Assembly: GCA_023213315.1 (NCBI GenBank)
Contig: JAKCPI010004467.1
Coordinates: forward strand, 124,001-188,000
Length of the DNA stretch: 64,000 nucleotides
Source of the DNA: Euborellia annulipes
Lineage: Eukaryota; Arthropoda; Insecta; Dermaptera; Anisolabididae
Direction: 5' to 3'
The notes under the pieces are model-generated. The model was not told where the DNA came from. It ran no database searches and was given only the letters and a program-made list of their open reading frames with translations. Positions 49,736 through 58,392 of this stretch are shown in pieces. Position 1 is the stretch's first letter. Every line of letters starts with the position of its first letter. The position numbers and the translations under genes were made by a program.

Positions 49736-50105
49736 TCACCCCATTGGGTGTGTGACTTGTATAGAAAATGTTTATAATCATTCTTATTGAAATAATTACT
49801 TTTTTATTTAGAAATTATCTCATATCTTGACATTCATTTTTTCATTATTCTGTACTCTTTTATTAACTTTTATATTTATACATTGAGAAGTATATGTAGA
49901 GAAGTTTATTTTTAGCCGAAACCATTTTATATTTATTAAGAATTATAAAAATATCCAAATAAATAAAATATATAGAAAAACTTATCTTATTCATTTATTT
50001 TATTCACTTTCATTATTTAAAAAAAATTTCTTTGTAAAAATTTTTTGTAATATTCTATTTTTTATAAATTTTTTTTTTTTATATTTTTATTATTCTTTTT
50101 TGCAG

Positions 50106-50308
50106 TTTTCATGCCTATCAAACTTTATCCTGATCAGCAAAACTGTCCACGCTGTAAGAAAACCTGCAAGACACAAGTAGCACTTAAGAAACATTTACTC
50201 TATTATTGTGCTATAGAAAAGAAATTCTCATGCCCAAAATGTGATTATCGCTGTAAAAAGAAAACAGGCTTAGGAAGCCATTTCAAGAATCGTCATTCCA
50301 AAGATTAA
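50106..50308 (+). CDS. lola: lola-type alternative terminal exon 16
   Basis: Acceptor ttattcttttttgcag (AG at 50104-50105), phase 1, first codon Val then Phe-Met-Pro-Ile if joined to G; 67 residues, the shortest finger exon here. The fingers start almost at once: CCHC (NCPRCKKTCKTQVALKKH ending LLYYC) and CCHH (FSCPKCDYRCKKKTGLGSH ending KNRH), stop three residues later. It is clearly the sister of the exon at 51326: both begin with x-F-x-P-I, share YPDxQ, HLLYYCAxEKKF and CPKCDYRCKKK, and have homologous intron flanks. Confidence 0.93.
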
Positions 50309-50372
50309 TAGGTGTTAAAGTTAAATATACAAATTAATCACTAGATTATTTGTTTCAAAGGGTTTATTAATT

Positions 50373-51028
50373 AAAAAATCCGGTGTGACTGGTCGCACAG
50401 CACACAACTTTCTCTTCTTCAGCAAGAGAAGGTTGTGTACTGTGCTTGTTTTTGTGTTGAGATATATTTAAATTCCGACAGTAAGGAACATTTGAATTTA
50501 GATGTAAAATTTATAAGTATGGAAAAATATTTATATTTTGTTACCATGAGAATCATTTCTCCTATCTTCTCTATGAAGTACAAGAGTAAAGTGGTCTTCA
50601 TAAGAATTCAATGGCAAATTGAGAATATACATTTTAAAGAGTATCTAAAAAATAATTGATTTTTGAATTTTAATTAAAATCGTTTTAGCGAATTTCGAGA
50701 AAATGGAAAAAAACTGAAAAAGTACATCAGTAAAGTACTAGTACTTTTTGGCCGATTTTGTTTAAAAGCTCATTTTCACGCTCCAGGGAGGTGCCTGACT
50801 TAAATATATAATTTCAACCAATAGCTCAATTCCTTCATGCTTAAAATTGAACACACACACACACACACTCACACACAGACAGACCATGTCGCGAAAACCA
50901 CTTTTTTGGATTCAGGGGACCTCAAAACGTATATATCCGTCAAAATCTCGACATCGAATTTTTGACAAGAAACTAATACTTTCTCTCTCTATATGTATAT
51001 TAACATATACATATAGGTAAGAGAAAGT
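50373..51028 (+). repeat. Family A interspersed repeat, near-complete copy
   Basis: Both hairpin ends are present: aaaaaatccggtgtgac with a ctcttcttcagcaagag centre at the left, and tactttctctctctatatg / ataggtaagagaaagt at the right, with a CA microsatellite inside. It lies between the duplicated exons 16 and 17 and is absent from the corresponding side of exon 17, so it may have entered after the duplication. Confidence 0.8.
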
Positions 51029-51325
51029 GGGGGGGGGGGCGGTCCGCCTTACCCCTTCCTCCCGAAAAATATTTTCATACTGGCTACCATATGTATCAAT
51101 ACAATATTGATTTATTATTCTTAATAATTAACATTAATATCCTTCACATATTATATACTGTAGAGAAGTTTTTTATTTTATTTATTAAGAATTATATAGC
51201 CTAATATCCAAATAAATAAAATATATAAAAAAAATAACCAAGCCTTTTTATTCATTATTATTTATTTATTAAAAGAAAATAATTTTTTGTAATTTTTTCA
51301 TCTGATTTTTTTTTCTTTTTTTCAG

Positions 51326-51696
51326 ATTTCATTCCTATTAACATTTATCCTGATCGGCAAATCTGTCCACGATGTATGAAAATCTGCAAGTCACAAGAAT
51401 CGCTTAGGAAACACTTACTTTATTATTGTGCTAAAGAAAAGAAATTCACATGCCCAAAATGTGATTATCGTTGCAAGAAGAAAGCAAGTTTAGACATTCA
51501 TATCATGCATAGTCATTTAAGGCCGAAAGATGCAATTGGAAGGCATCGGTGCCCCAAATGCAACAAGTGCTACCACCATAGGCACCATCTCTTGAGACAT
51601 ATGCGTAATAGTTGTTCAAAAAACCAATTATTCCATCAAAATGTCAATTTCACTGTACCTATCATTTCTTCCTCGACTTATCCGATAATTGATTAA
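51326..51696 (+). CDS. lola: lola-type alternative terminal exon 17, orphan third finger
   Basis: Acceptor tttttctttttttcag (AG at 51324-51325), phase 1, first codon Asp then Phe-Ile-Pro-Ile if joined to G; 123 residues. The first two fingers match exon 16: CCHC (ICPRCMKICKSQESLRKH ending LLYYC) and CCHH (FTCPKCDYRCKKKASLDIH ending MHSH). A third CCHC finger follows (CPKCNKCYHHRHHLLRH ending RNSC) with no CCHH partner. After it comes a 25-residue polar tail, so it looks like the first half of a second unit whose second half was lost. The first in-frame ATG lies within finger 1 and is not the start. Confidence 0.93.
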
Positions 51697-52746
51697 TTTC
51701 AAAAATATTAATTGTGTGCCTTAAAAACATGGCTCGTTTCTTCTTGTAACGCCAAGTGTAAATATTTCACTAATTTAGGGCAGAGTTACAAGTGCTCTTG
51801 ATTGAAATGAGCAGCAAAAGAGGAAAAAAAAGATTTGTCCTATTTATTTACTAACAAAAATAAATTTACAAAAATGGATGTTATTAAATCTCTCCATTTT
51901 TTGTAACTTTATTGCAACCTTTATTTTATCAAAATATTATTTTACATAGTTTAATTAAATTGAAAATTTATTTATTTTTATTTTTATTTTTTTTTTTTTT
52001 GTTGAACAAATATTAAAGTATTTTAAGAATATAACCTATTAAAGAAATTTTTTCTTCTCTTTATTTTTGGCTGTAACATAAAGAAATTAAAAAAAAAGAA
52101 TTTCCCTCCAAATTCTGTGACCCTCACCCCATCTGTGTTTAAAATTCTCAAGCTAAGAGGCCAAGTGTCACCCCCAACTTCAGTTATTCAATTTTATTTA
52201 GTGCATGTGGAATTCACATTTTCTTGTTAAAAGTGTATAAATAAATATTTATGTGCAATTATTTCTTCTATGTTACTAATTTCTTTTAAAAGGTATGTGC
52301 TCTCATTTCATTACATGTGTTATCAAACTAATTTTGATTTCATTTAATTATATTTATTTTTTGACAAATGGATTTTATTTTTTTTATAAATAAAATAATG
52401 TTAAAGCTCAAATATTTTTTTTTATAAAATTCTTTGTTTTTGTTTAATATTTTCTAGTGATTTCAATGCACTGTTTTCAGTAATAATTTTAAGTTTAATA
52501 TTGAAGTAATACCTCAGAGTTGAAATTTTATATTAGATATTATGAACAACCAATTTATAATATATGTGTTGAATTAATCGACTATATTGATTAATGGTCT
52601 GAAATTGGAGCATTTTTAATAAATTCCCCGGAACGTTCGCTTTTTGGTTACCTCTGCCCTTTTCTTAACTTTTAAGTTTAATTATTTATTGTACAATTTG
52701 AATTTATATCTTTTATTAGAAATTAAGTATGATGGGACAAATCGTA
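51697..52746. other. 3' region and intron, nothing recognised
   Basis: AT-rich with poly-T (about 51988-52000). No finger motif and no repeat terminus supported. Confidence 0.4.
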
Positions 52747-52761
52747 AAGGTTATGGAGAAA

Positions 52762-53015
52762 CATGGGCATAGCCAGGGGGAGGCAGGGGGGCCATTGCCC
52801 CCTGGCTTGTCCTAAAAATTAAAAAAAAAAAAAAACAAATATATATTTTTCTAATTGGGAATTTTTTTTTAACGCCCCAATCCACTAAATTAATTTAATT
52901 TTTTTTATCTAAATAAATAATTAATAATCTATGTATATATTAATTGCAAACCCCCCTCTCGCCCTAACGAAGGGTTGCCCCCCCCCCCCAAATAGGATGT
53001 CTGGCTACGCCTATA
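52762..53015. mobile_element. hAT-type MITE nested in family C arm
   Basis: The left end is CATGGGCATAGCCAGGGGG and the right end CTGGCTACGCCTATA. It is flanked by a perfect 8-bp repeat TGGAGAAA (52754-52761, 53016-53023), which is itself part of the family C terminus (compare ttatggagacgg at 27356). Insertion therefore came after family C. Confidence 0.85.
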
Positions 53016-53199
53016 TGGAGAAAAATACACCAGCGGTTGCTTTCCACATTAAAATAATTTATTTGGCAAATATTTCGGATTGCCTACGCAATCCATCCTC
53101 AGTGCATTAAATTATATATATGTGGAGCGTGTTACAAATGAAAAATTTGCTAAATTTGATAAAAATTTGCTATGAGAAGCCATTCTGTAGAGAGAATGT

Positions 53200-53480
53200 T
53201 TATAAAATAATTTGATTTTGGGTTTAACTGTAGTTTATTTGTAACAATTACAAAGTTTCGGCTACTCATTCTGTGGCCTTCTTCAGGTACAATTCAGCTA
53301 AAATTATAAAGGTTGTTACATCTGTGACAGAGATTGTCACAGATGTAACAACCTTTATAATCTTAGCTGAATTGTACCTGAAGAAGGCCACAGAATGAGT
53401 GACCGTAACGTTGTAATTTACAAATAAAGTTACAAATAAACCACAGTTAAACCCAAAATCAAATTCTTTTATTAATGATT
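53200..53480. repeat. Foldback element, nested, hammerhead-like motif
   Basis: Arms of about 110-130 bp are near-perfect complements (atttgattttgggtttaac at the left, the complement at the right) and share cctgaagaaggccacagaat. The left arm on the minus strand reads CTGAAGAAGGCCAC, loop, GTAGCCGAAAC. The right arm on plus reads the same but with CCGTAACG. The centre is tctgtgacagagattgtcacag. Confidence 0.75.
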
Positions 53481-53808
53481 AACAACTGTGAAAGCCTAAA
53501 CTCCAAAATAGAGAGGACGTTTTTATTGTGCAAGCCACTGGGGGAAAAATTACATCTGTAAGTATATGATATATTTAGTTACAATGCCTTTTGCAAAAAA
53601 TAATTTTTCACAGTGACCCGCTTGGCGAGCGCAAGTTCTCTTACTAGTTGTAGAACTATTCTATTTCTATAAAATAGAACTAAAAATTATTAAATAAGAA
53701 ATTACATATATGATATTTAAGATATTATATACATCGGGTATGTAAGCCGCGAGAGGGAAATTTATATAATTCCAATATTTATTAATTCATATACCGGAAA
53801 AAAGTAAG

Positions 53809-53880
53809 GCTGTGCCCCTGGGAGTTGAACCACGGATCCACCAATTTGTACTCGTTGTGCCCTTACCACTAGAACACAGC
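53809..53880 (-). repeat. tRNA-like sequence
   Basis: The minus strand begins GCTGTGT and ends GCACAGC, a seven-pair acceptor-like stem with one G-U pair. In between are an A-box-like TAGTGGTAAGGGC and a B box GTGGTTCAACTCCCA. The anticodon arm does not form a clean five-pair stem, and it sits inside a repeat, so it is more likely a tRNA pseudogene or SINE head than a working tRNA. Confidence 0.5.
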
Positions 53881-54163
53881 ACGGCATTCTGGGGTATGAA
53901 TTCACTCAGAAACCAATTATTATATTAAAAAAAAATTATTTTTTGCAAAAGGCATTGTAACCAAATATATCAGATACTTATAGATGTAATTTTTCCCCCA
54001 GTGGCTTGCACAATTCTCCAATTTACAGAATGGCTTCTCATAGCAAATTTTTATCATTTGTAACACGCTCCACATTTGTATAATTTGATGCAATGAGGAG
54101 GGATTGCTTAGGCAATCTGAAATATTTGCCAAATAAATTATTTTAATTTGAAAAGCAGGAAGA

Positions 54164-54997
54164 GTTTGTGTTTTGATTTGGCAAATTAACTCAAACCAGA
54201 CTTCCAACATTAGGGACTACCATTTTCCTAGGTCTCCGGCTCAATTGTATCTTTTATTAAACATTTATTAAATTACACATCTTGCAACCACAAGGCTTTC
54301 TCTTCTTAAAAGCATTGGTCGCAAATTGATGAGTTGAAAGTCTGAATAAAACGTTTAGGAAGCTGGCTGGTGCTTTTATTCCCCCGCGAAATATTAGGAA
54401 TTCAAATTTAAACCGAGTTATATTTTTATTTTTGTTAAAGTATAGCAATTGTTTTATTTTATTTCAACTATATCCATAATTGGCAACATCACAGCTTTAT
54501 ATATACATATATAGAGTTGGAATAAGATTATTACTTGCTGTATATAAGTTATATAAATATAGTTATTCTTGAATATTTTTACTTTTTGCTTTATTTTTAT
54601 TAATTTGTTAAACATTTTAGTATAAAAAAATTAAACCTAAGAGAAATATATTTCATATATTAGTAAAATATTTTAATAAAAAAAAAGGTACAATTCTTTT
54701 TCCAATAAAATCTACTGTTTTTAATACTGAAATAATTTAAAAAGTTGTCTTTTTGTAATACTCTTGTAATTCTTTTAATTATTGACATAAATTTTTATCA
54801 TTATTATGTTTTTTATTTCATTTTCATCAGAACCTCTACTTATACTTCTACTCCCTATATACATTATATATATATATATTTTTTTTATTTTTGTTTATTT
54901 TTACTCTTTATTTTCTTGCATGCTCTCTTAATTAATTAGTTTATATTTTATTTTTTGTAAAGTATTAATTATTATTATTATTTTTTTTTTTTATTAG
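54164..54997. other. Intron before the giant exon, nothing recognised
   Basis: AT-rich sequence ending in a T-rich tract (54971-54992) that serves as the pyrimidine tract for the acceptor at 54996-54997. Confidence 0.4.
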
Positions 54998-57932
54998 ATA
55001 GCGACCAAGAAGAGGAAAAACTTCAATGTCCACATTGTTCAAGCTTTTTTCTTCGGAAACAAAATTATTTTGTCATTTGCTTTATTCTTGTAAGCCCATA
55101 TCACCTAAATCGACTAAAACATCAAATCGCTCTTTGAAGTGTGATGGATGTCAAAAATCATTTAAGATGATGTCTAGTTTAAAAAAGCATCGTTTTTATT
55201 GTGCCTCGAAGAAACATATACGTTGCGTCAACTGCGGTAAAATGTGTAGTAATTATCAACAAATTATAGAACATAAAAATACCAACTGCTCAAAAGGTTT
55301 TAAATGTTCTCTTTGCGAATATCGCTGTAAGGAACAACTAAATTTTAGCAAACATTTAAAAACACATTCAGACCAACTCACACCAACTTCCAATCAAGTT
55401 AATATACAAAGAACTACCCGTCAAAATTCATTTTCATGTGAGATCTGCAATTACACTACTTTGAATAAATCAGATTTCTTGAAACATATTTCCCAACATT
55501 TGCCTAAATTAGAAGTTAAATCTACTGTAAAAGATGTTAGCGATGATCATACTAGCTTGTCATGTAAGCTGTGTTCAAAATCTTTCAATTCTCAAAATGA
55601 CTTATTATATCATATAGAACACATCTGTAATAAAATTTATACGTGTTCTAATTGTACTTATAAAACTAACTCTGAAGAAAATTTTCAAAAACATAAAAAA
55701 ATTCACGATGAACAAGATGAAGGGTCTGACAACGATTCCAAAAAACCTTATTCTTGCACAAATTGCTCATTTAAAACTGAAAACATAACTGACTTAGAAA
55801 TTCATGTAAAAAACAATCATAAAAAAGTTAAAACTGCTCAAAGCACCGACCCTCTAAAATGCAAACACTGTAAAAAGAAATTTCTTAAAAAGTCACTACT
55901 TGACAAACATTATTCCTTTGAGTGCAACAAGGATAAACCACTTGCATGTCCCCACTGTAAATTTCGATGCAAGTACTCTGCAAATTTAAAACAGCACTTA
56001 AGAGTGCATTTGGATAAAAATTTCATAAAACCAAACCTTAACGAATCTAATAATAGGAAAAGGAAGTCGGTTAATTATTCAGAAATTGATAATGATGACA
56101 ACGGTATGGATTCGTCCGAACCTCAACAATATACTTGTAAACATTGTTCAAAATCTTTTAATAAATCCCATCTTTTGGCCACTCATGTTCATAATTTATG
56201 CACTCGAAATAAGAAACATTCATGCAAATACTGTAACTATCGAACTCCATTTCGTAAATCCCTAATAGTACATTTAAAAATGAATCATAATTTTTCTTGT
56301 CAAATATGTTCAAAAAGCTTTCCTAAACCTTATCTGCTCAGTGAACATAGGACTTATCAATGCAATATGGATAAACCATTGGCATGTCCGTTCTGTTCTT
56401 ATCGAGCAGTTAAAATAACATTATTAAATAATCACATCTCCAAAATTCATAAGGATGAAAAAAAAACAGGAAAGGAACTGAGCGATAATAAACCAAAACT
56501 TGAGAAGGAAATCAACGACCTTTTAGAAAATCAAAGGAATATGAAATTCAAAAATTCCGAAAACGAAAACTCTGAACAACAAAGTGATGCAGATCAATCA
56601 AGTACTAACTCAATTTCAGGTGAAAAGACAGGAGCGTTAAATAAATGTAAAACTTGTTTGAAAATGCTCCCAAAAGACCTATTAAATTACCATTTGCATT
56701 ATGAATGCAACAAGCAAAATAAATATGCATGTAGAAAATGCAATTGGCGTGGTAAAACAAACACCTCTTTAAAAAATCATATTGTATCAAGACATACCGG
56801 CAAATCTTTCCACATGGCGACATGTGGAAAGTGTTCAAGAAAATTTACTTGTCAAAAACTTCTTAAATTGCATGAACATTATTTTTGTAATAGCGATAAA
56901 AAATATTCATGTAAATATTGTTCATATCGAAATGATATTCCAAAGTTTCTCAAAAAACATCTTCAGGCAATGCACAATATTAAGGGAGAAGAAATAACCG
57001 AAAAAGAAGAAAAAGAGCAAATTGAAATTCCTACCAAAGAAAAAGAAAAACAAAAGAAAAACAAAAAGAAAAAACTAATACAAAAGAAACAAAAGATCCC
57101 TATGTATGCAAAACATGCAAAAAAGAATTTGATCAAAAATCCATTTATTTAAAACACTTATCATATGAGTGCAATTCGGATAAATCCTATGGATGCTCTA
57201 AATGCACTTATAGAAGCAACCAAACTCAAAAAATTCGTATGCATTTAGAAAGTCATCATAATATAATTAGTGAGAAATTTAAATGTGACGAATGCGATTT
57301 TGAAAGTTTTTCTAAAAGTCGTATAACTAGTCACATAAAAAAACATCCCAAAAAAGTTTCAAAAAAAGTTGAAATAGAACCAGACACCCCAGATCCTGAA
57401 TTATGTATTTTATGTGGAATTACTTTTAAAACTAAAGATCTCTTTGAAGAACATAAAGACCTATGTAGTGAGAATTCTTTAAAACCTAAAAGTGTACAAT
57501 TGGAAATGAATATACAAACTGAAAATCAACCGAATATAAAAGTAGAAAAAAATTTAGAAGAGCATTCGGAAATCAAATATGAAAAACATTCAAGAAGAAG
57601 AAGAAGAAGAAGAAAATCTTTTTGACAAGGATTTAGAAAAACTCGAGTCCTATTATAAGGAGCTCGAAAATAATTCTGAACCCGAACAAGACATTGTCAA
57701 GGAAACAACTAATACAAATCCTGAATTTTTCCAGATATTTGTTGATAATGAAACCAATGTTGACAATGACATTGCTGTTGTGTCTTGGCAACAAAAAGAA
57801 CAACAATCAACTATTCAAATCCAAAATACATTTACTACACAACTAGTTCCAGCTCCCCCTGTAACATCGGACATAGAAATCATTGAAGTGGACAAAGAAC
57901 CTTCGACTTCCTTTCATGAATGTCCAAAGTGA
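54998..57932 (+). CDS. lola: lola-type giant terminal exon 18, about 22 fingers, frameshifted
   Basis: Acceptor ttttttttattag (AG at 54996-54997), phase 1, first codon Asp if joined to G (DSDQEEEKLQCPHC). The frame opens with half of a CCHC finger and would stop at 55135. The rest of that finger (CHLLYSC) continues in another frame, open from about 55026 to 57152. A second shift near 57000-57090 leads to a frame ending at 57625, and a third near 57582 to one ending at 57932. Read through, the exon holds about 22 fingers, 11 CCHC and 11 CCHH; fingers 9-20 alternate strictly. A Lys/Glu-rich segment, then an acidic tail follow. Each break is explained by one base at or in a homopolymer, so sequencing error, a polymorphic allele or early decay are all possible. 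Only two fingers per exon is usual for lola. Confidence 0.82.
55066..55072 (+). other. Frameshift site 1 in exon 18
   Basis: The run TTTT at 55068-55071. One more T would join CPHC and twelve spacer residues to H-LLYS-C with exact C-x2-C-x12-H-x4-C spacing, as in exons 16 and 17. Without it translation ends at 55135. Confidence 0.8.
57000..57092 (+). other. Frameshift site 2 in exon 18
   Basis: An A-rich stretch coding Lys/Glu repeats. Upstream fingers are in frame with 55026, while downstream the finger YVCKTCKKEFDQKSIYLKH with HLSYEC lies in the frame beginning at 57095. One missing A within these runs would reconcile them. Confidence 0.75.
57582..57586 (+). other. Frameshift site 3 in exon 18
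   Basis: The run AAAAA. In the current frame the following GAAGAA repeat codes Arg and stops at 57625; one A fewer gives a Glu run and an acidic tail open to 57932. Whether the acidic frame is the true one is inferred from its length and composition. Confidence 0.6.
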
Positions 57933-58012
57933 TCTATAGATTATCTTATAAAAATATACATGTACACAGATTCAAATTAATGACAACAATGGCAACTTTG
58001 TTTATAAGCCAA

Positions 58013-58062
58013 CGAGGACTGAGGAGGGACAAATAAAATTTTGTCCGAAACGTCTCCTTTTC
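58013..58062 (+). ncRNA. Hammerhead-ribozyme-like motif
   Basis: CTGAGGA (58019-58025), one unpaired G, a 7-bp stem GGACAAA / TTTGTCC (58027-58033 with 58040-58046), GAAA (58047-58050), then ACGT and C (cleavage expected after 58054). Helix I can form from GAGGA (58014-58018) with TCCTT (58055-58059), four Watson-Crick pairs plus one wobble. The extra base before helix II makes activity uncertain. Confidence 0.55.
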
Positions 58063-58149
58063 GGCATTTGGCATCCAAAGGCTCTCTTTATTTGCTGCCC
58101 CTGAACTTGCTCTTTCATTCCATAACATCAACAGCAATTTCTCTTCAAC

Positions 58150-58392
58150 TTATATTAAAATAATTTATTTGGAAGTATTTCGGATTGCCTAATGCAATCC
58201 ATCCTCAGTGCATCAAATTATATATATATATGTGGAGTGTGTTTTAAAATGATAAAAATTAACATGAGAAGCCATTCTACAATTAGAGAGGACACCTTTT
58301 TTTGATGCACTGAGGATCTATTGCGTTAGGCAATCCGAAACTACTGCACTGAGGATCTATTGCGTTAGGCAATCCGAAACTACTGTTTTTTA
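58150..58392. repeat. Family C fragments with 39-bp tandem duplication
   Basis: 58150-58310 matches a family C arm (cggattgcctaatgcaatcc, catcctcagtgcatc). It is followed by two identical 39-bp units (58306-58344 and 58345-58383) that each contain CTGAGGATCTATTGC, loop, GCAATCC, GAAA. Confidence 0.65.

Larger units (their letters stand above)
52747..54163. mobile_element. Family C foldback element, second copy with nested insertions
   Basis: Left arm 52747-53180 (aaggttatggag, then ccagcggttgctttcc) is the complement of the right arm near 54040-54160. The minus strand at about 53082-53112 reads CTGAGGAT, GGATTGC, loop, GCAATCC, GAAA: a perfect 7-bp stem between the two conserved blocks. Inside lie a hAT MITE (52762), a smaller foldback (53200) and a tRNA-like sequence (53809). 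Confidence 0.72.
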
